This document shows, one piece after another, positions 5,959 through 12,495 of a stretch of 17,734 nt of DNA (positions are counted from its first letter, which is position 1; each line of letters starts with the position of its first letter). The translations under genes and the position numbers were made by a program. The stretch is from NCBI GenBank assembly GCA_035279865.1, contig DATEGY010000060.1, positions 1 to 17,734 on the forward strand. The letters run 5' to 3'. A model generated the notes under the pieces. That model worked only from the letters and a program-made list of their open reading frames with translations. It had not been told where the DNA came from and searched no databases. Origin of the DNA: 40CM-2-70-7 sp035279865. Its GTDB lineage: Bacteria > Gemmatimonadota > Gemmatimonadetes > Gemmatimonadales > GWC2-71-9.

Positions 5959-6324
5959 TCACGCGGCGCGCGCCACGGCGGTTTCGTCACCCTTCGACAG
6001 ACCGTTCCACACCACCCGATAGGCGGTATGCAGCCCGAAGTAGGCTTGCAGCGCCTTCGTCACTCGATGGGCCGACCAGGGCGCCCGGCGCGGGTGGCAC
6101 CCCAGCTCGCCCGCGAGCGCCCGCACGGCGGGACTCTCCGAATCCACGAGCAACCCGTGCAGAACCGGGTTCCATCCGGCTTCGCCTTCCGACAGTAGGA
6201 GCCGGCGCCCGACCTTCACTGCCATATCTCGGGCCGTGGCGTCCCACGTCGCCGCGCTCGCGTGGGCGCGCATCCAACCCTGATGGGCGGGGGCCAATTC
6301 CGCTGCTACGCGGTCGCGATTCAT
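5959..6324 (-). CDS. hypothetical protein
   Basis: A 121-residue protein; the start is placed at the ATG at 6324 because it overlaps the previous stop as ATGA. The frame is open further to 6366, but that part duplicates the upstream gene in another frame. The protein is mostly helical with several Trp residues (HQGWMRAHASAATWDATARD, GWNPVLHGLL, PWSAHRVTKALQAYFGLHTA, YRVVWNGL). There are no catalytic or metal-binding motifs that I recognise. It is second in the cluster and clearly co-translated with the 6321-7016 gene. Confidence 0.75.
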   Translation of the reverse strand: MNRDRVAAELAPAHQGWMRAHASAATWDATARDMAVKVGRRLLLSEGEAGWNPVLHGLLVDSESPAVRALAGELGCHPRRAPWSAHRVTKALQAYFGLHTAYRVVWNGLSKGDETAVARAA

Positions 6325-7016
6325 GCCGCGGTCCGTTTCAGGCGATTGAATTCCGCCCGCCAGCAACCGATGAGTTCTTCGAGCTTGTCGGCCCGCTGCC
6401 CCAACGTGTCCGCCCCAGGCGCATCATCCTCCCCACCCGTGTCCCCGTGCTCTTTCACGTACTCGCGCGTGGCTTTGACCTCGGCCCGCATGCGTTGGTA
6501 GAGGCGGTCCATCGACTCCGCGAGCTCTTGCTCCCAGCGCTGCCGCACGCGGTCCCAGCGGGCCACGATCATCAGAATGCCCTTGATATCGCTGGCGCCG
6601 TAGGCCTTGGTCACGGCGGCTTGCAGCAACCATTGCAGGAACCGCTCGGCGTCGGCTTTGGTCTTGAGCCGGGTGACCGGGGGCTGGCCGACCGTGATGC
6701 CCAAGGCGTCTTGCACGGGCGTGAGCCCTTTGCCGTGGTGCCGACAGCGCCATGATTTCGTGGAGCCGTCGATCCAGTACTCCCGCGTTCGCAGGTTGCC
6801 GCACTGCCGCCCGGTTTTCCCGGTGCCTTCGCACTGTGGCAGGTGGCCGCCGGGTTTGGTCGGGCGCAGCGTCAGCGCCGGGGCCGTGCTCGAAGGTGCA
6901 TCGGGCAAATCCGGGGGAGCTTTGTCGGGAACAAGTGCCAGAGTCGTTTCGTCGGTTACCCCCCGGGAGGGAGGAGTGCTGGCGGTCCTCAGCTGTCGGT
7001 CAGTGGTCGATTTCAC
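6321..7016 (-). CDS. Cys/His-motif protein, first gene of the eight-gene cluster
   Basis: This 231-residue protein is called from the GTG at 7016 because GAGGAAAG lies eight bases upstream; an ATG at 7046 in the same frame (241 residues) has no RBS. After a proline-rich N-terminal third comes a metal-binding-like segment: CEGTGKTGRQCGN, then RTREYWIDG, then WRCRHHGKG, giving a C-x8-C...C-x-HH pattern. This resembles the C-x-x-x-G-x-x-C...CxxHGG motif seen in many small phage-island proteins. The rest is helical and highly charged (residues about 130-231), ending in a segment with coiled-coil character. A terminase-small-subunit or DNA-binding role is possible but not shown. It is first of the cluster; its promoter should lie in 7017-7315. 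Confidence 0.8.
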   Translation of the reverse strand: MKSTTDRQLRTASTPPSRGVTDETTLALVPDKAPPDLPDAPSSTAPALTLRPTKPGGHLPQCEGTGKTGRQCGNLRTREYWIDGSTKSWRCRHHGKGLTPVQDALGITVGQPPVTRLKTKADAERFLQWLLQAAVTKAYGASDIKGILMIVARWDRVRQRWEQELAESMDRLYQRMRAEVKATREYVKEHGDTGGEDDAPGADTLGQRADKLEELIGCWRAEFNRLKRTAA

Positions 7017-7113
7017 TTTGACTTTCCTCGCGTGCTCAAAACGCATGGGGTTTGCAATGCCATGCGTCGGGGATGGAGTTGGAAGTAGTCACGGCGCTTA
7101 CATCATCTAAGCC

Positions 7114-7143
7114 CGTGGATCGCGTGGCATCGTCGTGGCATCG
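7114..7143. promoter_or_regulatory. three tandem CGTGG(C)ATCG repeats, operator-like
   Basis: CGTGGATCG at 7114-7122, CGTGGCATCG at 7123-7132 and CGTGGCATCG at 7134-7143 follow each other with 9-11 bp spacing, close to one helical turn. They lie about 100 bp upstream of the first gene of the eight-gene cluster. Tandem repeats at this spacing often bind a regulator. I could not place a convincing -35/-10 pair beside them. Confidence 0.35.
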
Positions 7144-7315
7144 GTGCGACTTCGCGGAGTGATGATGTCGCGTGGACGAGGGACGATTTCACTTTCCGCT
7201 TCTACATAAAAATTCAGCGACTCGCATCTTCATGCGAAATCGGGCGACCGGCGCTTTACTGCTCGTGGCAACGCCTAGATGGTTGGGCTGGGTCGAGCCG
7301 GCGGATGCGGGCGCT

Positions 7316-7735
7316 ACGGGACTGAGACTTGCTAGGTTGGCAGTCTGGCCATTTTCCGGTTTGGCCAAGTGGTCAAGCACCTGAGAATCCCACGGTTACT
7401 GAGTCCTGCTAGGCTGCTACCTGACGGACCCCATACCTATGTTGGGCACCTGGGTATCTGGTGCTCACCTGAGCACAGGTTGGCCGGAATCTGGTGGGTG
7501 AGGAGCACCAGATATCGAAGACACGCTGGTAGAGAGGATTGGCCAAGTGGTGCTCATCTCCTCTAGGGACTTCAAACCCGTGGTGAGCACCAGATGGCCA
7601 CATGGCCAACAACCCACCACGGGGGACCACCTAGCAGCCTAGCGGGACTCAGTAACTCGTGGTGAATCGCCACCTTGCCCGCAGGGCCACAGTCGAAATA
7701 CCCCAGACTGCCAACCTAGCAAGTCTCAGTCCCGT
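7316..7735. repeat. 420-bp dyad-symmetric element with conserved arm blocks
   Basis: Three pairs of inverted blocks share exactly one centre (7525.5). They are a perfect 33-bp pair at 7316-7348 / 7703-7735 (left arm starting ACGGGACTGAGACTTGC), a 22-of-23 match at 7396-7418 / 7633-7655, and a perfect 14-bp pair at 7456-7469 / 7582-7595 (ATCTGGTGCTCACC). Between the blocks the arms are poorly conserved, and the central 112 bp is not symmetric. The outer and second blocks are themselves related (ACTGAG, then TGCTAGG), giving four copies of one motif. TGGTGCTCA or a one-base variant also occurs four times. TTGGCCAAGTGGT is repeated directly at 7361-7373 and 7539-7551. The layout suggests binding sites for a dimeric or multimeric protein such as a replication initiator, or the ends of a small transposable element. 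Confidence 0.9.
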
Positions 7736-8588
7736 CTCCCTGCCCCCGCGCCATGAACCGCCGAATGGCGGCGGGCGACCAGTACCACTCCCAGAACCCG
7801 ACACTGTCCTGCCGCTTCCGAATCCCCATCTCGTCAGCGGCGCGATTGAGCGTGCGTTCGGACAGTCCCACGTCCCGCCCCAGCTTGTAGACCTTCACCG
7901 CAGGCGTGCCGTGTTCGTTCACCAGACCGCCGAGGAAGGTCATGGCCTCGGTGCGCTTCGTCGCCACCGGCCCACGACCGCGCACCCCGGCAAACGACCC
8001 GCCCGCCGTGCCGACGGCGGAGGTTGGCCAGCGGCTCCACCACGCAAAGAGCGTGAGCGCGTTGGTGGTGGCCTGCTTCCGCCAGTCCGTGATTCGAGGA
8101 CCAGGCGCGAACCGCTGCGTGGACGGATGGTCCCGAGTCGTATGCTCCGGACAATCACACACGCGTCCATCTGGCAGCGACCCGTCCGGCAACACCGGGG
8201 CGCACTGCGGGTGCACGCGCTCGCCCCGCGCGGCCCGAAACAGCGCCTCGGCCAGTGGACCCGGGATCTCCGGTGCGGGCGTGTGCGGCGTTCCGGTCAT
8301 GGGATCGAAGGGCCAGTCCTCGGCCGGTTCATCGTCCACGGTCCCCGCGCCCAGCTGGGCGGCCCGGGCGTCGAGGAGTTGCCGCAGCAGTGTGTCCTTG
8401 TCCGCGACGCTGAGCCGGCTCACCGCGCCCGCAAAGCGCTGCGCCGGGACCGCGGGTAGATCCCGCGTGAGGCCCCCGAACAGCTCGGCTTCGGCGGCGG
8501 CCACCCAGGCATCGTCGCCACGCGGGAGGTCCGCCCCGGGCGGGAGAGGCTGGGGCGCCTCCCCCGGATTCTGTGCCGTGTCGGTCAT
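7716..8588 (-). CDS. winged-helix-like DNA-binding protein, possible replication or control protein
   Basis: A 290-residue protein starting at an ATG at 8588 that overlaps the upstream stop (ATGA). The N-terminal half is Ala/Pro-rich and acidic. A Cys/His cluster (C129, C144, C146, H149) may bind zinc. Residues 214-271 form a winged-helix-like domain (AMTFLGGLVNEHGTPAVKVY, then LSERTLNRAADEMGIRKR, then GFWEWYWSP), close in pattern to the C-terminal domain often found after phage or plasmid helicase/primase ATPases, although no ATPase motifs are present here. The same pattern occurs in the gene just upstream. Its last codons and TAG stop lie inside the 33-bp repeat at 7703-7735, so it may bind that element. 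I infer a replication or regulatory role from this adjacency. Confidence 0.8.
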   Translation of the reverse strand: MTDTAQNPGEAPQPLPPGADLPRGDDAWVAAAEAELFGGLTRDLPAVPAQRFAGAVSRLSVADKDTLLRQLLDARAAQLGAGTVDDEPAEDWPFDPMTGTPHTPAPEIPGPLAEALFRAARGERVHPQCAPVLPDGSLPDGRVCDCPEHTTRDHPSTQRFAPGPRITDWRKQATTNALTLFAWWSRWPTSAVGTAGGSFAGVRGRGPVATKRTEAMTFLGGLVNEHGTPAVKVYKLGRDVGLSERTLNRAADEMGIRKRQDSVGFWEWYWSPAAIRRFMARGQGDGTETC

Positions 8589-8974
8589 ACGGTTTCCGGG
8601 ACGAGCAGCGCCCAGGTCGAATACTGACGCCCGTTGGCGGCACGTTGCCGCATCACAACGTGGAGCCCCTTGGCGGCGCGCCGGAGTGTCTTTTCGCTGA
8701 TGTGCTGCCGAGCGGCCTCCCTCATCAGTGTTCTTGCGGCCACGGGGCCCTTCGCCAGCCGGGCGCGCAGCAACAACATCGCATGCGCCCGCGGACTCTC
8801 GATCAGATCGCCCTTCACTTCAAGGCGGAGTTGGTTAATCGACGACGCGACGCGCTTGGCCTGGGTCGGCGTCAGGCGGTGAGCGGCCACCGCGTACGTT
8901 GCCCAGCCCCACAGCACGTCGAGGGCGTCATAGACCTTGTCGGCATCCGGGCGCTTCGTGGTAGAACGATTCAT
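8585..8974 (-). CDS. winged-helix-like protein, paralogous domain to the next gene
   Basis: A 129-residue protein from the ATG at 8974, which overlaps the integrase stop as ATGA; the upstream open frame is a shadow of the integrase. The N-terminal half is helical (DADKVYDALDVLWGWATYAV). Residues about 65-126 match the layout of the winged-helix segment in the downstream 290-residue protein: AMLLLRARLAKGPVAARTLM, then ISEKTLRRAAKGLHVV, then STWALLVP. The recognition helix is ISEKTLRRAAK here and LSERTLNRAAD there. It is therefore probably DNA-binding, and the two may form a heterodimer or act on the same sites. Confidence 0.75.
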   Translation of the reverse strand: MNRSTTKRPDADKVYDALDVLWGWATYAVAAHRLTPTQAKRVASSINQLRLEVKGDLIESPRAHAMLLLRARLAKGPVAARTLMREAARQHISEKTLRRAAKGLHVVMRQRAANGRQYSTWALLVPETV

Positions 8975-10110
8975 CGGGTACCTCCAGCGACTTTGAGGGT
9001 TTTCATCAGGTTGACGACCTTCGGCTTCTGCCGTTCCGCGTCCACGTGGGCGTCGCGCTGGGCCAGGGCCCGGCGCTTCGCTTCCTGACTGCTGATGCGG
9101 TACCGGTCTAGCATCGACCGGGTCTTCCAACCTCCGAGCGCGAGCAGCGTGGCCTCGTCCACGCCAGCATCGGTCAACTGTTGGGCGAACGTGTGTCGCA
9201 GATCATGGAATCGTTTGAGCACCTTCCGGGGCGTGCCGGTGCGCGGGTCGTATTGGGTGCCCTGCCCCGCGTCGCCCAGCTTCCGCATGGCCGCGCGCCA
9301 GGCGCCGTGATACGACCGGATCGGGCGTCCCTTCCGGTGAAAGACGAGGGGCCCCCGCTTCCGGTCCTCCAACTCCCGCAGCAGGGTCGCGAGGGCGGAC
9401 TTGTGGGCGAAGGGAAAGCGGATCGGCTCGCCCGACTTCGTCATGCCAAAGGGCACCGTGACTTCGCCGCGCCCGAAGTCCACATGGTCCCAGGTCAGGG
9501 CGAACACGTTGCCCGCGCGCATGCCCGTAAGGGCTGCGAAGCGCACGGGCGCCCGGAGGAAGTCCGGCAAGACGTGGAGCAGCGCGTCCAGCTGCCCCAC
9601 CGTGAAGAAGCTCTCGCGCACGTTCTGGACGTGGGGCATCGGGAAGTCGGGCACGGTGGCCACCAGCCCGGCCCGACGCCCCCGCCGAAAGGCGTTCCGC
9701 AGGGTGGCTAGCTCGTTGTGAATCGTGGCGTCGGCGGCGCCCGCCTGTTGCCGCTCGCGGACGTACTCCTGCAGCACCGCGTACGTCACCGTCCCGGCCC
9801 GCCGGTGCCGGAAGTAGTCCGTCAGCGCCGGGAACGCCCGGGCTGACTTGTGGATCGTGTCGAGGCCGCGTGCCCGCGCCTCCAAGAGCCGGTCCACGGT
9901 GACTTTGCTGCTGTTGCTCTGCGTCGGCGCGCCATCCTCTACGTCGATCAGCTTCCGTTCCCGGAGCCGCCGCGCCCGGTCGAGGGTCGTGCCCTTCGGC
10001 AACAACTCGCGCATGCGGCGCCCGTGGTCCATCCACTGCATCTGGAATCGGCCCCGGACCCGGTAGATGCCCGGCGGGAGATTCGTATCGCGTTGTCGCT
10101 TTGCGCCCAT
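8971..10110 (-). CDS. int: tyrosine recombinase / integrase
   Basis: This phage-type site-specific recombinase catalyses integration and excision of the element. It has 379 residues from an ATG at 10110 with AGGAGC upstream. The N-terminal arm-type region (about 1-70) is followed by a SAM-like core-binding domain (about 72-160, KVTVDRLLEARARGL onward) and the catalytic domain (about 168-350). Catalytic residues are visible: R198 in TGMRAGNV, K225 in MTKSGEP, H302 and R305 in HDLRHTF, W328 in GGWKTRSML (the position that is often His), and nucleophile Y337 in DRYRI. All are intact, so it is probably active. It follows two HTH/excisionase genes and overlaps the following gene. The likely target is the tRNA-Leu at 12399-12484, although tRNA and integrase are about 2.3 kb apart. 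Confidence 0.97.
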   Translation of the reverse strand: MGAKRQRDTNLPPGIYRVRGRFQMQWMDHGRRMRELLPKGTTLDRARRLRERKLIDVEDGAPTQSNSSKVTVDRLLEARARGLDTIHKSARAFPALTDYFRHRRAGTVTYAVLQEYVRERQQAGAADATIHNELATLRNAFRRGRRAGLVATVPDFPMPHVQNVRESFFTVGQLDALLHVLPDFLRAPVRFAALTGMRAGNVFALTWDHVDFGRGEVTVPFGMTKSGEPIRFPFAHKSALATLLRELEDRKRGPLVFHRKGRPIRSYHGAWRAAMRKLGDAGQGTQYDPRTGTPRKVLKRFHDLRHTFAQQLTDAGVDEATLLALGGWKTRSMLDRYRISSQEAKRRALAQRDAHVDAERQKPKVVNLMKTLKVAGGTR

Positions 10111-10132
10111 TCGTTGCTCCTGGTGGGGGTGG

Positions 10133-10411
10133 CTAGGACCGCCGTGCCTTCCGGGCGAGCCGGGTCAGCACAGTGCGACGGGGGAACACCATCTTTCGGG
10201 GAGACAAGCGCAGCCCGCCGAGTGCATCGGCGTGCGCGTACATCCACCGCTTCGATTGCCGCAGCAGCGTGGCGGCTTCCGCCACGGACAGCAGATCGTC
10301 GGCCTGGGTGGCTGCGGCGGGCGTCATCAGACGCGCCGACAGCCGCATCACCGCCGCTGGGATATGCTCGGCGGGAATGGCATCGAGGATCGCGAGCGCG
10401 TCAGATGGCAC
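10133..10411 (-). CDS. helix-turn-helix protein, excisionase-like
   Basis: A 92-residue protein from a GTG at 10411 with GGAGG five bases upstream, overlapping the end of the preceding small gene by 11 bp. Residues about 40-75 (DDLLSVAEAATLLRQSKRWM, then YAHADALGGLRLSPRKMVFPRR) have the layout of the MerR-like winged HTH of excisionase-family proteins: a helix pair, a Trp-containing turn, then a basic strand. The N-terminal 38 residues are an Ala-rich helix. It lies between the smaller excisionase-like gene and the integrase, so it probably controls direction of recombination or transcription of the operon. Confidence 0.8.
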   Translation of the reverse strand: MPSDALAILDAIPAEHIPAAVMRLSARLMTPAAATQADDLLSVAEAATLLRQSKRWMYAHADALGGLRLSPRKMVFPRRTVLTRLARKARRS

Positions 10412-10589
10412 GAGGCCTCCGCGCGCGCACCAGGCGCTCCAAGTCGGCGGCGTCGACCAGCAGACGCCCGTAGCGTCCGCCGCTCTGCGTGCCTTTCAGC
10501 TTCTGTTGATGGAGGAGTCGGCGAGTCTGGTGGTAGCTCAGCCCGAGTTGTCGGGCTGCATCCCTAACTGTGACGACGCTGGTGGACAT
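10401..10589 (-). CDS. xis: excisionase-family DNA-binding protein
   Basis: A 62-residue protein, essentially one winged HTH: VTVRDAARQLGLSYHQTRRL, then LHQQKLKGTQSGGRYGRLLV, then DAADLERLVRARRPR. This is the compact excisionase/MerR-type fold that often accompanies tyrosine recombinases, where it bends att DNA and promotes excision. The ATG at 10589 follows immediately after a 22-bp hairpin and TTTT tract (10594-10647), with only GGGG inside the stem as a possible ribosome-binding site, so its translation is likely restrained. It is the first gene of the recombination operon. Excisionase is inferred from size, fold and position; it could be a repressor instead. Confidence 0.85.
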   Translation of the reverse strand: MSTSVVTVRDAARQLGLSYHQTRRLLHQQKLKGTQSGGRYGRLLVDAADLERLVRARRPRAI

Positions 10590-10593
10590 GGAA

Positions 10594-10647
10594 AACCCCG
10601 CGACCGAGGCGCAGTCCCGTGACTGCGCGTTCTCGGTTGGCGGGGTT
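10594..10647 (-). terminator. 22-bp hairpin with TTTT just before the xis start; attenuator candidate
   Basis: Three stacked stems are visible: AACCCCGC/GCGGGGTT (10594-10601 with 10640-10647), ACCGAG/CTCGGT (10603-10608 with 10632-10637) and GCGCAGTC/GACTGCGC (10609-10616 with 10621-10628), closed by a 4-nt loop. On the minus strand the stem is followed by TTTT and then the xis ATG at 10589, so it reads as an intrinsic terminator in the leader. It would also hide the only purine-rich sequence before the start codon. Confidence 0.75.
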
Positions 10648-10650
10648 GGG

Positions 10651-10747
10651 TCGCCAACGACGAAATAGGCCCCCGGGTGACGCCGATCCTTGTCACCCTT
10701 CTACCTCTGGCGACCTACTTATCCAAATCGCCAGAGCTTGGCAGCAA
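10651..10747 (-). promoter_or_regulatory. probable xis-int promoter with overlapping operator dyads
   Basis: A perfect 9-bp dyad, CTCTGGCGA at 10705-10713 and TCGCCAGAG at 10728-10736, flanks a 14-nt spacer. A further TCGCCA lies at 10651-10656, so the half-site TGGCGA occurs three times. A second perfect dyad, GGGTGAC/GTCACCC, is at 10675-10681 and 10692-10698. On the minus strand TTGCTG (10747-10742) and GATAAG (10723-10718) are 18 bp apart and could be -35 and -10; the -10 falls inside the first dyad. This is the arrangement expected for a repressed integrase promoter. The promoter match is only fair. Confidence 0.45.
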
Positions 10748-10768
10748 CGGGGCGATAAAGAGCTTGCC

Positions 10769-11284
10769 CTACCGAATGTGCAGCTGCACGCGCCAGCGGT
10801 TGAGCGCCGCCGCGTACTGCGGGTCCTTCTTGGCGCGCCGATTCCCATAGACGCGGTGCTTGGTCGAGCAGAACAGCTGATTGACGGCGGGAGTGTTCAG
10901 CGTCGCCCCGCACCACAGGCAGGGACGCATATCGGGTTCGCTCAGGAGGGACCGGGCCATATGAAGCGCGTGGGCGCTTCTCCGTCCGGACGAGGCCGAC
11001 CCCGCCTTACCCTGCCAGACTAACTCACCGTCCTTCCGCACCTCAACGGTGGTTTGCCCTGCCCAGACCACTGCTCCACCCTTTGCACGGACCAAGCTAT
11101 TGGTGACCCGCCCCCGCTTCTTCCGGGTGGGGATGAACAGGTCTACCGGCTTGCGGCGCTTGGGCGCAGCACGGCGGCGCCGCGTGTTACGGCGTTTTGG
11201 TGCGCTTCGCCTGTTCATGGGGATAGAGCACAGTAAACGGACGCGGTAACAAATACAAGTCCCGCAACCCGGGCAAGACCACAT
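10769..11284 (-). CDS. zinc-finger protein with basic N-terminal half
   Basis: A 171-residue protein from the ATG at 11284. A start at the ATG at 11218 (MNRRSAPKRR) is nearly as likely, as neither has a clear RBS. The long form adds a Cys-rich N-terminus (CPGCGTCIC). Residues about 24-55 are extremely Arg/Lys-rich. The C-terminus carries a compact metal-binding motif, CLWCG...FCSTKHRVYGNRR, a C-x2-C...C-x3-H pattern shared by many HNH-like or zinc-finger phage-island proteins, though no nuclease histidines can be assigned. Nucleic-acid binding is a reasonable inference. It stands alone on the tRNA side of the integrase promoter region. Confidence 0.65.
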   Translation of the reverse strand: MWSCPGCGTCICYRVRLLCSIPMNRRSAPKRRNTRRRRAAPKRRKPVDLFIPTRKKRGRVTNSLVRAKGGAVVWAGQTTVEVRKDGELVWQGKAGSASSGRRSAHALHMARSLLSEPDMRPCLWCGATLNTPAVNQLFCSTKHRVYGNRRAKKDPQYAAALNRWRVQLHIR

Positions 11285-11322
11285 GTCCGCGGCTGGGGTG
11301 GGTACGCCCTCAATTCAGTTCC

Positions 11323-11736
11323 TTATCCAACCGCGTGCCACGCGTCGAACAGCATCCGCCGAGTCACCAGCACAGCGGGGTCACCTAAATCGAGCAACTT
11401 CGCTTCCGGGTTGGCCACCCCGATCACCGTGCACCAGTACCGCTCTGGCCCGTCTACATGGCGCGTGAGCAGGCGAGCCCAGACCGCCCTACCCTGCCCG
11501 TCAACGAAAGCGTTCTCGTCGCTGTTAAGGGCGAGTCCCTGGGTTACGCGCCCCGGCCAGTAGGCAGCGGGCTGACGCCCAGGGTCGTCGCGCGACCACC
11601 ACCATTCGGGGTGGTGGACACGATCTGAATCAACCCCTGGAATCAGCATGACGTGATAGTGAAAGCTGTCGCGGCCGAACCGGTGAACCTGCCACTCTAG
11701 CCGGTCGGGTCCTGCGAAGGGCGCAATCAGAGTCAA
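11323..11736 (-). CDS. hypothetical protein, TTG start
   Basis: A 137-residue protein with a TTG start at 11736. AAGGGGTGA, which includes the stop of the upstream NYN gene, lies about eight bases before it, and the gap is only four bases, so the two genes are co-translated. The protein is Trp/His/Asp-rich with alternating strand-like segments (LEWQVHRFGRDSFHYHVMLI, HHPEWWWSRDD, RYWCTVIGVANPEAKLLDL), suggesting a beta-rich fold. No family is recognised. Pairing with a probable RNase makes it a candidate partner or inhibitor, by position only. Confidence 0.65.
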   Translation of the reverse strand: MTLIAPFAGPDRLEWQVHRFGRDSFHYHVMLIPGVDSDRVHHPEWWWSRDDPGRQPAAYWPGRVTQGLALNSDENAFVDGQGRAVWARLLTRHVDGPERYWCTVIGVANPEAKLLDLGDPAVLVTRRMLFDAWHAVG

Positions 11737-11742
11737 GAGGAC

Positions 11743-12360
11743 TCACCCCTTCCAGAACAGCGTCGCGAAGTCCTGCTTGTGCTCCTTGGACGAGCCAAGG
11801 GCATTGATGTCAATCCCGTAGTTCGCTGCTGCGAGCAAGCGCTCGTTGATGAAGCTCTTTCCACCGTCTTTGCTTTCGAATGCGAAGTAGGCCGCGAGCA
11901 CGCGAACACCTTGCTTGTTGAGGGCCCGAACCAACGGGACGAAGTCGCCGTCACCGGTGACCAGTACAGCCACATCAATCATCTTGCCCAAGCCGACTTG
12001 CAGGGCATCCACAGCGAGTGCGACGTCTACGCCCTTCTCCCCGAGCTTCTGCGACATGGGGAGGTACTTGGCTTCCACGCCAGCGTGCATCAAGTCATGG
12101 TGCCGATTGCGATCGCGCTTCAGCTGATCGGCAGTCGCGTCCTTAACCGTGAAGAGTCCTTGGTGCCATGCGGCGTAAACGACCTTGTAGCTGGCAAATC
12201 CTTGCTCTCGCAACCCGATGCACTTCTCGAGGAAGTGATGAAACTCGGGGAAGCGAAGCCACCCCAGCTGCCGTTCGTGATAGTAGTAGTTCTGTGCGTA
12301 CGAGAAAAACGATCCGTCGTAGAAAACGCCCAACCTGCAGATCGCTCCGTGCTCCCCCAT
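11743..12360 (-). CDS. NYN-domain (LabA/DUF88-type) putative RNase
   Basis: A 205-residue protein; start at the ATG at 12360 with GGGAGGAG upstream (an upstream in-frame start at 12399 runs into the tRNA). The NYN/PIN-like acidic sites are visible: FYDGSF with D15, KGVDVALAVD with D112 and D118, and VTGDGDFVPLV with D137 and D139, followed by the usual GVRVLAAYF strand. NYN proteins are Mg-dependent RNases related to PIN domains. The substrate is unknown. The gene sits next to the tRNA-Leu at the element boundary and has lower GC than its surroundings, which fits transfer. It could act in defence or in RNA turnover; the sequence does not decide. Confidence 0.9.
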   Translation of the reverse strand: MGEHGAICRLGVFYDGSFFSYAQNYYYHERQLGWLRFPEFHHFLEKCIGLREQGFASYKVVYAAWHQGLFTVKDATADQLKRDRNRHHDLMHAGVEAKYLPMSQKLGEKGVDVALAVDALQVGLGKMIDVAVLVTGDGDFVPLVRALNKQGVRVLAAYFAFESKDGGKSFINERLLAAANYGIDINALGSSKEHKQDFATLFWKG

Positions 12361-12398
12361 GACAACTCCTCCCATTTTTCGGCAACGATGCTTGCACA

Positions 12399-12484
12399 TG
12401 CCCGGGGCAGGATTCGAACCTGCATGGGAGTTACCTCCCTACAGATTTTAAGTCTGTTGCGTCTACCAGTTTCGCCACCCGGGC
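12399..12484 (-). tRNA. tRNA-Leu(UAA)
   Basis: This is an 86-nt class II tRNA. The acceptor stem GCCCGGG pairs with CCCGGGC, with discriminator A at 12399. The D-arm contains TGGTAGACGC, the anticodon arm CAGACTTAAAATCTG has a TAA anticodon, the variable arm is long (GGGAGGTAACTCCC), and the T-arm GCAGG-TTCGAAT-CCTGC is intact. CCA is not encoded. The 3' end faces the mobile element, the usual orientation for integration into a tRNA gene. Confidence 0.97.
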
Positions 12485-12495
12485 TGGGTAAGACA

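Noticed and set aside
7189..7380. 63-codon minus-strand ORF sharing QTANLASLSP with a plus-strand ORF at the other arm
   Set aside because: The shared peptide is only the 33-bp inverted repeat translated in both places; no other support.
7316..7735. CRISPR array
   Set aside because: The repeats are inverted about one centre and unequal, not regular direct repeats with unique spacers.
7659..8700. Two long plus-strand ORFs opposite the winged-helix genes
   Set aside because: No RBS or motifs; the minus strand has ATGA-coupled genes with a recognisable duplicated domain.
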